A DNA stretch of 64,000 bases from Prosapia bicincta (lineage: Eukaryota > Arthropoda > Insecta > Hemiptera > Cercopidae): assembly GCA_036971475.1 (NCBI GenBank), contig JBAIZL010000002.1:332271320-332335319 (forward strand), given 5' to 3'. Shown one piece after another: positions 50,354-62,994 of the stretch. Position 1 is the stretch's first letter; every line of letters starts with the position of its first letter. The notes under the pieces were generated by a model, which saw nothing but the letters and a program-made list of their open reading frames with translations, ran no database searches and had not been told where the DNA came from. The position numbers were made by a program, and so were the translations under genes.

Positions 50354-50463
50354 CAGGGTGTCTAGTAAAATAGCTTGAAGAAATTCCCTGAGTTTTCCCT
50401 GACTTTTCCAGGGTGTCTAGTAAAATAGCTTGAAGAAATTCCCTGAGTTTTCCCTGACTTTTC
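50354..50463. repeat. Perfect 55-bp tandem duplication of the transposon left end
   Basis: 50354-50408 and 50409-50463 are identical, each beginning CAGGGTGTCTAGTAAAATAG and ending CCCTGACTTTTC. Confidence 0.95.
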
Positions 50464-51523
50464 CTCTTTTAGATGTCTATAGAAAGCCCAGTTTACATTG
50501 GGCCCATCCATTGATATCTGAAGGATCTTGGATAAATCCAGACTTTGAAGAACGAATTGAGTAACTCTTTTGCTTATGTGTCTGTAAGGAACACAGAGCC
50601 AAAATATCGAGCTTTCACTTCATCCGTCTCTGCATCCCAATACCTAACACTCAAATCCATTTGGGCTCTTTGTGATATTTTATTTAAACTTTCATCAAAG
50701 CCAATTACATAGTTAGAATTTTAATTTAATGATGTCAGTAACAGGTCTTTAATATAATTTGATAAACCGAATACAACACTATAGGAAATTTTATCTTTCC
50801 CCAATCTCATGTTCTGTGCAATGGTGCTATCAGGGAACATCCTTAGAAAGAGGCACACACTACCTTCTGCATTGCGTAAAGAAGTGTTGCATTACTAAAT
50901 TCACGCACCATATAATCTCTGCTTCAGTCACTTCATCTTTTAGTTTATATTTATCATAAGGAAGGAGGGGAGGTAATGACTACATCTGCATGACGCGCTT
51001 GCCCGCTACTGCAATGAAAACTGGAACCTTCCATGTTGAAATAAACAGTGTACAAATAATCACCGTCAAATAAAACACATACTACCACGAGTCTAGACAA
51101 ATAGCTGGCTACGAATGTTTAAACAGGGTTCTGTGTGGTCAGAAACAGACTGAGTTATCTGTTATCCCCACCTGTCCATATGATAACAGAACCACTGCGC
51201 ACCCCAAGGCCACGGTCCAGGCTAAAACCTCCCAACTGTACCAACTCGACACGTTTAATATTTATTGACATAAGTCCTGAAGTCATAGCATTGGGCTTAT
51301 CAAATAAATAATGGGCATCTAAATAAAGAAGTGTTATTTCCTGACTGCCCTGGCCCTAAACCAGCCCGCTGGCTTACAATAACAAATATTCGAGAGCAAT
51401 AGCCACTAGTTTTGTTTCTAATCAAAATAAATATTTTCCCGATTTTTTAAAATTTTCCCTGACTTTTCCAGAATCTTAAAATTCCCTGACTTTTCCAGGT
51501 TTTCCCTGTCACTAGACACCCTG
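50354..51523 (-). mobile_element. hAT-like transposon with CAGGGTGTCTAGT ends
   Basis: The left end CAGGGTGTCTAGT (50354) and the right end (complement of CTAGACACCCTG at 51512-51523) form the inverted repeat. Subterminal GAAAAGTCAGGGAA motifs recur at both ends. TGTTA borders both sides (50349-50353 and 51524-51528), a possible 5-bp duplication. The minus strand encodes decayed transposase text: DEVTEAEIIWCVNLVM (near 50940), VIGFDESLNKISQRAQMDL with VRYWDAETDEVKARYFGSVF (50708-50580) and LQISMDGP (near 50515), the order seen in a widespread arthropod and cnidarian transposase family. The upper third (50960-51420) is unassigned. Confidence 0.75.
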
Positions 51524-52223
51524 TGTTATCAGTTCTAGGGTTAAACATGTTTAGCAAATTTCTAATTGTGCTAAATCTTTTTTTAAAAATTGTGTTAATT
51601 ACTCATATAATAATAGTTTTGGTACTTCTATAATCTTCAAGTTCATTTGCTTTATCTTCTGAAATTATTACATCATTATTAGCGTCTTCTTGGTGAAGTA
51701 TTTTTCAATGAATTTCAATATCAAATCATTTACATGTTTGTTTGACAGAACAATAAATTTAGTGAACAGCGTTTTCTAACCATCAGAAAGATGTGATATC
51801 TCATCCAGCATTAATCCATTTTCTGGAGATAAGATATTATGCTTAGTGGTAAAATACATTTCATGTCCAAAACAAAAATTTGACTAGTCTAAATTGAGCT
51901 GTTCACTAAATTGCCTAGTCCTGAAGATATGATCAAGAATTACTATGAATTTAACATTTTGTGTTTATTTCCAAATTTTGTTGACTGATAAAGCCTCTTC
52001 TGAAATTTCTTAGCATCTTGATAAAAAATCGTTTCTCAGTTTAATAGTTAATAATTTTGAAGCAACAAAGTGGAATAGATTTTCACTAGCATATTTATTG
52101 GTAATTTAAGTAACAATTATTGCACAAAACAGAATTATACTAATTTGTTAAAAAAAAAGGTTTGATTTTATAGAAAAACTCACTATAGTCTAGAAAAGCT
52201 TTTTGGAATTTATGTACATAAAT

Positions 52224-53016
52224 AGTATAACTCCAATTATTCTAACTCGAACTATCTGAATAACTTTCAGATTTACACAAAAAAATTAACAGTAACTTAT
52301 ACTGTGATTTAAAAAATAATGATTCTGTCTAAATGTGGTATTGGCCTTTTCTCCATAAAGCAAGTGTAGGCGCTGTACAAACATTATTTGGACAATGAGT
52401 CACCGTCTCAGTACAATTATAAATACAGTAGTTACTGACATCCGTCGCCACCGTGGACCAACTGTCACTATTCGTTTTGATTATAGAGTGTGTCGATGTA
52501 CTCTTTTGTATCAGTCCGTTGTTTTGTTTTCGAGTGCCATTCGTCTACGCCATGGCATCCAAAAGAAAACGAGTTGTCTTATCGTTAGCAGATAAACTAA
52601 TTATAGATCAAGGAGATAAAGGAGTTAAGAGTAAACCGTTGGGTGAGATATACAGTGTTGGGCAATCAGCGATTTGACATTAAAAGGAGCAAACCTACAC
52701 ATTAAAATTTTGTGAGTGCTTGAAAATGTAGGAGTTCTTCATGAAAATCAACACAGGCATTAAAAGTCTAAGAATTAGAAGATGCCGTTTTTAGGTGGTT
52801 TTTGCAACAACAATCTATGGAAAATCCATCTTTGTGAAAAGTTAAGATCTAAGCTCTCAGAAGCCTATAAAAAAATATACTTTTTTCCTATTTGCAACAA
52901 AGATATAGTAATCAATAAAACACTAACCCTTTTTTGAGAAAATCTAATCATCTGAATTTTTGGTTATCCGAATGGGGTCCAGTCCCAATTGATTTGGATC
53001 AATTGGAGTTCTACTG
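52224..53016 (+). mobile_element. Tigger-type non-autonomous element with a truncated transposase N-terminus
   Basis: The ends match in inverted orientation: AGTATAACTCCAATTATTCT on the left, and on the right the complement of GATCAATTGGAGTTCTACTG, followed by TA at 53017-53018. Near the right end, GGTTATCCGAATGGGGTCC is Tigger-style subterminal text. The interior encodes only the beginning of a transposase, then decayed sequence. Confidence 0.75.
52552..52677 (+). pseudogene. Tigger/Jerky transposase N-terminus (CENPB helix-turn-helix)
   Basis: ATG at 52552 begins MASKRKRVVLSLADKLIIDQ then GDKGVKSKPLGEIYSVGQSA-I and stops at 52675-52677. This is the first helix-turn-helix of Tigger/Jerky transposases, with GVGKSTI changed to SVGQSAI. 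The codons after the stop (LKFCECLKM-like, then KWFLQQQSMENP-like in other frames) continue the family sequence for about 150 bases with frameshifts. Confidence 0.75.
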
Positions 53017-53038
53017 TATATCATAAACAAGATATTAT

Positions 53039-53240
53039 AAATGAAAGTATTGGAAAGAACCCCAATACCCATCATCGCTCTAGTTTGTAACTTCTTGTTT
53101 GTTAGATTGTAATTTTGTAATAAGACCCTCTGATGATGATGATGACATGGTTATCGAAATGTACGTAAGGGTTTAATCTTAAATAACTTGTTTTATTTGT
53201 TATTTTTGTGGTATTGGGGTTCTTTCCAATATTTTCATTG
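53039..53240. mobile_element. Foldback element, family D
   Basis: The arms AAGTATTGGAAAGAACCCCA (53044-53069) and the complement (53210-53238) enclose CTCTGATGATGATGATGACA then TGGTTATCGAAATGTACG (53127-53164). A CTGATGA followed by a short hairpin and GAAA is again hammerhead-like. There is no coding sequence. It lies only about 20 bases from the Tigger element. Confidence 0.6.
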
Positions 53241-54031
53241 TAATATATTGTACCACTGTGCTCTTGATATCGTGTAAGATATTAAAATTCAGCTATTTTT
53301 TGCTTCCAATTAAATGTTGTTATTTCTAATATCATATGAGTTAGCAAATTTATATGAAACTAGAGTCCCGTCTTGGTTTCTTGCTCCCTTGAATTATAAA
53401 AATTTCATCATTTTTTCAGTAGCTAATAATTTATAACAATTTTTGAAGATTAACTAAATAGTATTGTTAGTATTATAACAAAAGTACATAACTAATGATG
53501 AATATCTGATGATAAAAGTAATTAATTGATGTTGCATGTATATATTTTAAAACTTCTTTATACAGAATGTTAACCATTCTCCCATCTGATGCTAAAATAA
53601 CTAAACTTGATAGTGAACTAGAAGAGACCACATAAAATGACTTTCTTTTAAAAAACTTATTTCTAAAAATGTTAAAAGATTGCCTCTTTTATTTGTTAAT
53701 GGTCATAGTAAATCAAATTTTTACAGAAAAATGGATGCATTTAAATTAAAAATAATAATCTCAGGTATGGGAGAAATAAAAACAGTTTCATATTGATTCT
53801 TATCACAGTCATATCTTTAAATTGATAAACTACATTTTCATTTAATTACTACTTCAAAAATCAAGATATAAAACTGTAGTTTATAGTACAATTGCTATTA
53901 TAAACTCACAAACAATAAGGTTCTTTATAGACATTAATGATGTTACAGTGCTATATAAGTTTCTATTGCACTCAAATAACTTGTAACCTTACTTTTAAAT
54001 TATTTTTCGTTTATTTTTCTTTACTTAAAAT

Positions 54032-54797
54032 TAGAGATGGGTCGATTCCTAAAATTTTCAATTCCGATTCCAATTCTAAAATTTTCTTTCGATTCTCGAT
54101 TCTTTCAAGTTATACTAGCTTACGTGCTAGGTCTCTAATAATTAATTTAGTTAACATCTTGGTCATACGGCAAAACCTTTTAAAAGTTCTGTTTTAATGT
54201 AATAGGCTACACAAAACCTTCAACCTTGATTTATCAATAGGAATTTTTAAAAGCATAAAAAACATATGATTAAAGTAATGACTTATTTATAAAGTTAAAA
54301 ATGTGAACTTTACACTATTTTATGAAGTTTGAAAAAATACCTAAGCCTATTTACATTGTCTCTCAAAACAAAACAAAAATTAAAAACAAACGAACAACAT
54401 AAAAAGTAAAAAAAATAATAGAAATGGGGTAGTTTTTAATATGTCACTGAATCAGTGGCAGCAAGACACGGGAGCGAGAGAGAGAGAGATGAGCGATGAC
54501 AAACTTCCAGGAATGGTTACGATCTTCTTTGTTGTTGCTTCATAAATAATAATATTTTTGTTATCTCAAATCGCCATTTGCTTTAATCGTTTAATTCATT
54601 CAAAGCAACTAATACATAAATAAGACATAGTGGGTAGTTAATTATTTTTCCAATAAACTACTCCATACACATATTTTAATAGTTAATAAAATAGGAATTG
54701 GAATCGACACTTTTATCAATGAAGAATCGAGTATCGACGATTCCTCAATACCACCTAGAATCGGCAATTCCTGGAATCGAGAATCGGCTCATCCCTA
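54032..54797. mobile_element. hAT-type MITE with 8-bp target duplication
   Basis: Begins TAGAGATGGGTCGATTC and ends (complement) TAGGGATGAGCCGATTCTCG. The exact direct repeat CTTAAAAT lies at 54024-54031 and 54798-54805. Subterminal GATTCC/GAATCG motifs are repeated several times at both ends. The interior (54100-54680) has no transposase. Confidence 0.88.
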
Positions 54798-55885
54798 CTT
54801 AAAATCCGTTTTTAGTAAGCTTCTACATTTCCAAGCAAAGGTTTACTCCAAATTTCAAGACTGTACATATTATAGTTTAGGTTGTACATTGATTATTATT
54901 ATCAATAATTCAGTCATGATGTATTTTATAAATGTAGTTGAATGATGGCTTCCCCCTCTGTTCTTCACAATATAGACGGGATCTTTTTGTGTTAAAACAC
55001 TATACACAATTCCTCACAGAAGACTTATTCATTACATTATCACCATAAACCTACTTTTTTATTTTCTTATAAATTCCTGATGGTTGGGAATTTAGTGGAT
55101 TTAGAAAATGAATCACATTATGCTGTTCAGATTTGGCAGAATTTTCAATTCTAAAAATTCTTTTGAAAGATCGTGGAACAAAAATGCATGACTGTAAGAA
55201 AACAGTTAACACCAAGGTGGGAGAAAGATCTAACCAGTTCTTATGGAATCATGAAGAGGAAATCGGCAGAGGCCAATATGTGCAATCGTTCTATACTTTC
55301 TAGATGACCTTCATTCAAGGTATTAAAAAAAACTGGGATTTTGAATAAGCGATAGCATATTTAGTTAATAGCATATTGTGGAAATAAATGTGGTTAATTT
55401 GCGAAACAGGTAGAATTATTTATTTAAAGAGGTAACATTTCAGTAACAGCTAGGTCATCGTCATCAGACCCACAGTACATCAAGTACACAATTAAAATAA
55501 CAAACAATAACATTAGTTCACAAATAAACATAGCTACAATGAAATTTCTTATAATTATAAAACATTACAAAAAAGACTAAATTAAGTTAACGTCAAAAAA
55601 GGTTTAAATATTATTAACATAACAATTACAACCTATTATATATTATATTGCAATAAAAACATGAAAAAAAACCTTCACCACTAATACAGTTACAATGCCT
55701 TACAGGTAAGGAATAAAATACATTTACAGTACATTTACCCAAATTAAATCAAATACACATTGCAAAACAACCTGCCAAATTTCAAATAATTAAACTAATC
55801 ATGACTAAGTATTTTAATAAGTGGTGTATAAACGTATGCCAATATTTTAGTGTCCCCCCTAATATTACTAGTATTTTTCTGTAAC

Positions 55886-56779
55886 TTAACACGTTGGCTG
55901 CGGCGAGAGCCTATCGGCTTCCGAGTGAGGGCTTCTCTCGTCCATGTTTGGTAAATGTCGGGTTTACGACTGCAGTTATTGCTTTAGTTTGCTGTTTCTC
56001 TCGCAGCGTGGTGGGTGTGTACATGTGTTTCTTGCGTAGCAATAGTTTCCAATTTCGCTTACCAAAAGACGGTATATTATTTATATGTTTTTGTAAATAA
56101 ATAGTGTTAGTTTTAGTGTTTTATCTCTGTAAAATAATGGCTGGTACATCTAGCGACATGGTTTTAAATGTAAATAGTGCTTTGAAAGATATTGCTGACT
56201 ACTCTGAGACTAGTTACGGTGATGAGTCCAGTGACATTGATGCCGCCGATCTAGATGGTGAACCTATTTCTACAGACAATGAAAGTGAGTCAGATGATTA
56301 TGATTCAGACAATTACAACCCTACTTGGTGTCATTATAACACTATTGGTATGAGAGACATACCATTTACTCGACAGAATATATATATAACAATAAATAGG
56401 CAAAAGTGTAATTTTTCTACAATGGTATCATCTAGCGGTACTGTGAAAGCCTATCCGCTAACTGTGACGTCATAATATTAGCTGAAAAGCATTCAAAATG
56501 TTTTTTTTCTTCCGATAAATTATTTATTTTATTGTTATTTACGACATATGATAATAAATAATCATAAGTACAATTTTTCTTACAATGTGACCTTTTAGCA
56601 GCGCAGGAAGCCTATTGGCTTCCGAAAATTATGACTTCATATTATCACCTGAAAAGCATTGAAATTATTTTTTTTTCTGAAAACTTTTTTTTTCATTAAA
56701 TTAAATAAAAAAATTGTAAACAAAAATTTCAGGACCGGTACAAGGTATGCCCCAAGTTCCGCCGCAGCGAACGTGTTAA
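55886..56779 (+). mobile_element. piggyBac-like deletion derivative
   Basis: TTAA at 55886-55889 and 56776-56779. The inverted ends are CACGTTGGCTGCGGCG and CACGTTCGCTGCGGCGG. Inside, the motif GAAGCCTAT(T/C)GGCTTCCGA occurs near both ends (about 55909 and 56605), and GCCTATCCGCTAACTGTGACG in the middle. Only an N-terminal transposase fragment is encoded. Confidence 0.85.
56137..56475 (+). pseudogene. piggyBac transposase acidic N-terminus (truncated)
   Basis: MAGTSSDMVLNVNSALKDIA then an acidic stretch (YGDESSDIDAADLDGEPIST, DNESESDDYDSDNYNPTW). piggyBac transposases typically start with such an Asp/Ser/Glu-rich region followed by a Trp. After RDIPFT the frame runs into sequence made of the terminal-repeat motif (GTVKAYPLTVTS) and stops, so the catalytic DDD core is deleted. 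ATG 56137 fits the family start better than the upstream in-frame codon at 56104. Confidence 0.65.
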
Positions 56780-58140
56780 TAGGGATCATCTCAGAAAATG
56801 AATGTTGTTACCAATATCTTTCATAGTCTAAACCCTAACGGAAGCATTAAACCTTACTACAAATTTCTCCGCTTCATCGTTATTATAGATGAAACTTGGG
56901 TTTGACACTACCACCTCAACCAGAGGTTTCCCTTTCAAGCGAGATAACAAATGACAGTGCATATTTTGGACTTGGCAGGAGATTGGTTTTACATTTCTCA
57001 CAAAACATGTTGTTGCATCGGCAGTTCTCACCATACTGACCTGGAACTAGTCTCATTGTGGAGGGGAGATGGAAGTGTAGCCAACTTGGCAAAAATAAAA
57101 TACCTCGGGCCATAAGACCCTCAGAACATTTAATTTCAGAAAACGCCTTTTATATTAGTTAGACAAAAATAACCAAACCATTTTCTATTTCATAACAAAT
57201 GAATAATAGTTTTATGAACACTTTACCTTAAGACTCAAAAAATCAATCCTCTTAGGCATCATCTACCATAATAATTTGATTTTATTAAACTCTAAAACAA
57301 ATATAACATTCTTATGTTATCTATTAAAAAAATCTAAGGACTTAAATTTTTAAATATTGAAAAAAATTAAATAACAACACATGATTTAATCAGTTAAAAT
57401 CCTATTAATTAAAAAATATTTTCTGCTCTTAATTAAGCCAGAGAACTGCGTCAAATATAAAATTATTACAAACAAAATCCGTAGTATTTTAACAATGGTT
57501 TTTAGTATTTTTACATATTTATTTTCATACTTAGTTCTTACAACACTTCTACAAAAATGGTAGTATTGCATTTTTGCGTAATATAACTGTTGCTTTTAAA
57601 TGGAAAACAGTCAAATTTAACCTTCAAATATTTCATAATTGTTCTGTCACTTTTCTAACATTCTGTATATTTTGAAATTGGAAAAATATTAACCTGCAGA
57701 AAGAAATATAAAACTTTAGTTTAAACAAAGAAAATATAGCTCAGAAGGTTCAGCATGATACTTGACTTGTATGAGAGATGAGTTTCTCTAGAGGGAAAAC
57801 CCCAGCCTCTCTTTTTTTATAAATGATTTTCTTACTTTGTCTGTGAACTACTCTTCTTTAACTTTTTAACAAAAATTATCAACTTACAATCACAATTGTT
57901 AAATATGAAAATTGAAAGAAATGGAAATACCCAAGTTAAAATGGTCATATAGACCAAAAACAGAACTACAGGGTTATTTGTTATCGGCAAACTGAAGACT
58001 GAATTACCCCCTTCAGTATAACCACTCCTGATCTTGCTAATTGCAACCGCAAAACTCTTGCTGTACCTAATGAGTTTCACATAACTTATATCATAATCAA
58101 TGAATTTTTTAAAGCTATTTACTTTATTTTAAAATCTAAA

Positions 58141-58214
58141 AAAATATATGGATTTCCACTCTGAGGTAACATTTTTTATACAAAATATATGGATTTCCAT
58201 TCTGAGGTAACATC
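58141..58214. repeat. Short tandem repeat, 43-bp period
   Basis: AATATATGGATTTCCACTCT GAGGTAACAT is followed 43 bases later by the same text with one change (CATTCT). Confidence 0.85.
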
Positions 58215-60429
58215 AATTTTGTATAAAAATATCTTCCTAATTTGAAAAATACTACAAAGTTCTTTTTAAATTAGACAATAATACTGTTAGTCATCACAAT
58301 GTAGATGAAAGTAGACGCTAAACAATTAGAAATGGCTTATTTACAAGTTAATGCCCTGGTCCAAAAACCAAGGTAAATGTCATGTATGCTACCTATAAAA
58401 AATGTCATGTATTTAAAATGTACCTTTATAAATGAATACATTCATCTATACAGGATTAGATTCTTAAAATGGGAGCAGGAAAATAATATATTTTTAATGC
58501 TATTAATAGAAGGTATAAAATAATAACTTATAAATGGAATGAGACAAAAAACTTATACAGTTGAACTCCATAATACATACCAATTTATAACTTTTATAGT
58601 AATTTCTAAATCTAACTACCCTTCCTTGTCCTCAGTCTTACAAACAATTATAACAGGTAGTTAAGTCTTTATGTCTCTTGTAGAGGTATTAGTTCACTTG
58701 AAGTATACAAGCCTGCACATGTGCTTGTAGAATATTTTCTCTACATCCTGTACCAGTGGTGGAGGTTATATCCCTACCTTAATCCTATTTATTTTCACCG
58801 CCCTTTCCTATTCTTCATAAGTGATTTTTGCTTATAAAGAACTACAATTTTACTTATTCATCATGAACTACAATTTTAATTCATGATGCATTCATTATTA
58901 TAAAATTCTAAGAACACCAGCCTTTTGCTTTGGTAGAGTTACTAAAAATTTAAAATTAGTTCTCATTATTTGACACAGGAACATTAGAAGCCCTTTGTAC
59001 TCAGATATTAAAAAGTACTGTGCTACAAAACGTTACATATAAATAAATATTTCATAAATGAACTTTAATTGAAGTTTAGAAAATCATTTAATTTACAAAG
59101 TTGAAATGTGAATTATTATTTTTAACAGAATATACAGAAAATATTAATATCTTTACCTTCATTAAAATTGATGACCTGTTTAAAATTTCATGATTTATTC
59201 TCTTTAATTTATCACAAATTCGTGTGTATCTTCAAACAAATAAAATATGGTATATCTATAAAAAATGTTTTGGTGAACAGGCCGATTTTCAATTTTTCCA
59301 GTTACAGTTAACTCCTGATACTTTGGGCATTCATGCAAGAGCTTCCATAAATTATCTGCAAAAATTGTTCAATTAAGTTCAATATCCAGAAAGAGGCCAT
59401 AGTATATGTATTAGAATTTACAAAAAGACTAATAAAATAATTTTAGAGTTTGAAAAAAAATAATATTTAGGCTTTAATTAAAACTATAAAGTCTATAATT
59501 TTTTAATAGTTTGTGTGCTAATCTTGAATTTTTTTAAAACACATTGTAAATTTCTTACTCGTACATGACATCTCTAAATAAAAATTCATTGTGATTCTTA
59601 ACATATAAAAAAAGCATTCTAATAGTTTTTCAACCTCAACTATGAGAAGGAGCTTTCATAATTTCCATGTTACGTTGTAACACGTATTGCTGTTATTATC
59701 TGCACATTGGCCATCAAATCTTGTACAATATAGTCATCGCTTCCAACCCTATCACTTTACACTCATTTTCATCTTCTTCAAACAAAGGAGAAGGATTTCA
59801 ACTAATCAAACCTGTTAGGTTGCTACACTAGGTGGCTGTGCTGGGTCAGTATTATCATAATCTGTCTAGTCTGCTTGTGGCGAAGACCTGATTCTAATCG
59901 ATTATCATGGTGAAACTAAAAGTGTTTAGCCTTAATTACAATGGACAACTTGCATAGCCATTATGCTTTTATCTGAAAAACCTGTATTTTAATTACATAA
60001 TTTTTAAATAAATAACTATTACATACTTCAACACTAACTTTAAAACAGCTAGACATAGTTTTAAATTCATTATAAAACATTTTAATGTAGCACAGAACAT
60101 AAAAAATTGTTTTCTCCAAGTCCTCTAAATGTAAGTTAACAATTTAACAACTTTTAGTTAACAAAAAATCTGGATGCAAGTAATAGCAAAAGGTAATAAG
60201 TAAAAAATTGTAATCAGTACATTTCATGACATAAGAGGGCTCTCCAAGAAATACATAGACTGTTTGAATTACGCAGGCCCAGTAGGTTTCAGTTAAATTC
60301 TGTTGGTGTCACCGAATTTATAAAGATTGGTCTTTATAAAGAAATTGGTTTTCGTAAAGATCAGCTGATTTTAATACAGTTTATAAATTCTAAATATTGT
60401 TATGGTTGCTTGGGAAAAAAGTTATTTGT

Positions 60430-60890
60430 GAAGTGTGTAGAACATTTAAATTAGTGTGTATGTCGGTGTGTGTGTGTGTGTGTTGGGTGTTTTTACACAC
60501 ACCTGTTACAACACACACACACCGACATACACACTAATTTAAATGTTCTACACACAATAAAACAAAGTAAAAAACTAACAACCTTAGAAAAATATGAAAT
60601 CTACAAACACAACGTACCAGATAAAGAACACATATTAAATGATCACACACACTTTGAAGCTGAACAGTCTTTTCCATTATATGACACACAACTCAAACAA
60701 CCCTTCTAATTCCACTGTTATAGATCCATTCCCGTTAGAGCCTTTGCACACACGATGTCGCTAGTAGAGGGTTAGCTTCGTAAAAGGAATAAATGTTTTG
60801 AAACGCGTCAACAAGTAAGCAATTACGTATTCACTTAGTTAAGTATTTTTAAAATTAGTTTAATCAGTGAATTCAAGATGATTACATCAA
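60430..60890 (+). mobile_element. Penelope-like element, family C, copy 2 (5'-truncated, partly inverted)
   Basis: The block starts with an inverted piece: GTAGAACATTTAAATTAGTG TGTATGTCGG (60437-60466) is complementary to CCGACATACACACTAATTTA AATGTTCTAC (60522-60551). The endonuclease C-terminus and then the family C end (TTTTGAAACGCGTCAACAAG near 60800) follow, with the tail AGTGAATTCAAGATG. The same 3' coding text occurs in copy 1 (27380-27500). Confidence 0.75.
60520..60709 (+). pseudogene. PLE-C endonuclease C-terminal fragment
   Basis: HTDIHTNLNVLHTIKQSKKL then TTLEKYEIYKHNVPDKEHIL, and a stop after THFEAEQSFPLYDTQLKQPF. LEKYEIYKH...ILND carries the conserved Glu of the endonuclease. 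The YIGQTGR half is missing. The upstream part of the frame (60470-60519) comes from the inverted arm. Confidence 0.7.
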
Positions 60891-61767
60891 GCAACTATAA
60901 TCTATTATTTCAGTTTTCAAAGTACTGCATAGAACACTTTCTTGTGCACAAGAAAGTGCACAAGTGTTTGTTCTTTCTCTGAACAAATATCCTTGCAGCA
61001 TTCTTTGCAGAGATGCTTAGTATTACTTCCTAAGCCTGGAAGGCAAAAAAGCTGCATCGTTATTCTGCCTGAATAACTCTAAATCCTATTGACTTTCTAG
61101 TTATTCCACATTAAAATTTCCTCCTAGATATCTTTTGAGATAAATCTTACTTCTACAGCAGTAAGATTATTTCTGTATTTGTCTTACAACATAGCCGAGG
61201 TAAATGAGTATTGATATTATGGTGTTGTTGGATCCTTTGGAAAAACATTTTGGTATTCCTGCTTCCTTTGTCTGTCACCTTCAATTATATATTAACTTTA
61301 ATCTTACTTCATTTCTCTCTACTTTCTGCTCTTTATAAGAATCATGACCACTTTCAATTAAAATATAAAGATCTTAATCACTGTCCTCATTGTTAAGAGT
61401 AATATGTTTCAAAAATCTTCTGGATGGGATTTACTCAAGTAATTTGCAATAGACTTCAACTACAATCTATTGAAGCAATAGACTGCTGCTACTCTTCATC
61501 CTATCTAGTCTGTTACTTACCATTGTCTTTTTGTTAGTAATTTTTTTATAATAGCTTTTAAAAAGCACACGATTTCAGCTAATAAATTATAACCTTTACT
61601 AAATACTCTGTAGGTACTCTCCATAAGAACACACCTAAAACATGTGCAGATAATAACTTTTCTCCAAGAACTATTTAAACTTCACGGCTGGATAATGCCA
61701 TGGCTTCAAATTTACGACTCCACCACAATGTAACAGTGACAATTTAAACCTACAGTTTTACAAAAAT

Positions 61768-61995
61768 GAATATTTGACTGAACTTACTGTCAATTAGATA
61801 AATCCCTATACCCTGTTTCACGACAGACAAATATTTTGACTGAACTTTTATCTCAAATTATGTAAATGCCTATAAATTGTTTTACAACAAACAAATATTT
61901 GACCGGACTTTTACTAAAAATTATATAAGCGCATATATACTGTTTTATGACAGATAACTGATATTTCACTGAACTTTTACTGCAAATCATTTGGA
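61768..61995. repeat. Minisatellite, about 64-bp unit, 3.5 copies
   Basis: Units begin ATATTTGACTGAACTTTTAC and contain TGTTTTACGACAGACAA. Starts are near 61768, 61830, 61894 and 61960. The copies differ at roughly one base in five or six by eye. Confidence 0.75.
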
Positions 61996-62434
61996 AAGCG
62001 AATTCTCTGGAGTTGACTGTTCTTTTAAAATTGATAAAGTAATAAAAATTTCTGCAAATCAAAATTTTTCTCAAAATTTATCAAACTGCTTGTTAAAAAT
62101 AATTGCAAAATAAATTATGATACAACAAATTTTTAAATCACTGTTTTATAATATCTAGTCAAGGGAAAAAATGTTTTAAAAATTAGGAAAATTAGGAAAA
62201 TTAAAACTGTAGAGCAATATTTCTAGGCGATTTGAAGTGGATTGACCAAGTAGTTTTAAAACTGATACTCTTTAACAATTACTTGGTTATGGCAAATGTT
62301 TGATTAGATAGAAAGCATCTGTAAAATGAAAATAGGTTAGTATTTTCCTGTAAACATAAGCACTACTAAACTAACAACTGTTGTACATTGGTACAGCACA
62401 AATTTCAACAAAGTACCTGTCCAGGATTTATATA

Positions 62435-62994
62435 CAGTAAACTCCCGATTATCCGCAGGATTGGGTGGCACGGCAAACGCAGATAAACCAATTTCGCACG
62501 TAATCCGCAAAAGGTTCGAAAGGTTAATGGTATAATTCAAAATTAACACAAAAATACTTTAAAATGAAGTTTAGTAGCAGTAAAATAGATTTAACATTTA
62601 GTTACAAATTTTTGAAGTTAAATTAATTGTAGTAAAGATGTACTTACATAGTACATTTTCTCAAAATAGTTTGTCACTAGTTTTTGTTTTTTCTAGATTA
62701 AACATCTCTTCTTTGCTAGAGATTGAAGTTTTTTTAGAACCATTTTATCACAGAGTGATGCAACATTTTGTTCCTCCATATATTGAAAAGTCCTTCGTAT
62801 GTGTCAAAGCCGTGTCATGGGTTATTATCTTCTTTTTATTATCTTCTTTCTCTTCCTCACTCTTCTCCAAAACGATACATGATGCCCTAACTAAAATTTT
62901 TTTCATCAGTAAAATGTTCAAAACCTGGATCATTGGCATCGCAATTAATCCATTCAACAATGTTTTCTTCAACGGCGTCACTTTCACTAAAGCC
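62435..62994 (-). pseudogene. Tigger/Jerky transposon 3' end and transposase C-terminus
   Basis: The terminus CAGTAAACTCCCGATTATCC (62435, next to TA 62433-62434) is Tigger-type. The minus strand above it reads FSESDAVEENIVEWINCDAN DPGFEHFTDE, a frame slip in a run of A, then VLEKSEEEKEDNKKKIITHD and FSIYGGTKCCITL. It is a near-relative of the fragment at 7740-7980 (INCDGNDPGFEYLTEEQTVD). It is cut at 62994, where a Harbinger-like element begins. Confidence 0.8.

Larger units (their letters stand above)
45241..62434. other. Intergenic region upstream of FoxK, unassigned parts
   Basis: Between the listed elements I recognise no gene in 45241-46009, 46092-46729, 48107-48944, 49266-50348, 51529-52223, 53241-54023, 54806-55885, 56780-60429, 60891-61767 and 61996-62434. 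Two weak signals were seen: 56830-57113 (minus) has a few Cys-rich codons in two frames, and 57832-58080 (minus) is an open stretch with one hydrophobic segment. Neither could be matched to a family. Confidence 0.6.

Noticed and set aside
57832..58080. Minus-strand open stretch with one hydrophobic segment (SLPITNNPVVLFLVYMTILT) and a GTAAGA donor-like site at its end
   Set aside because: It has no ATG, a poor acceptor tract and no family match. It might be an exon of an unknown membrane protein, but this cannot be supported.
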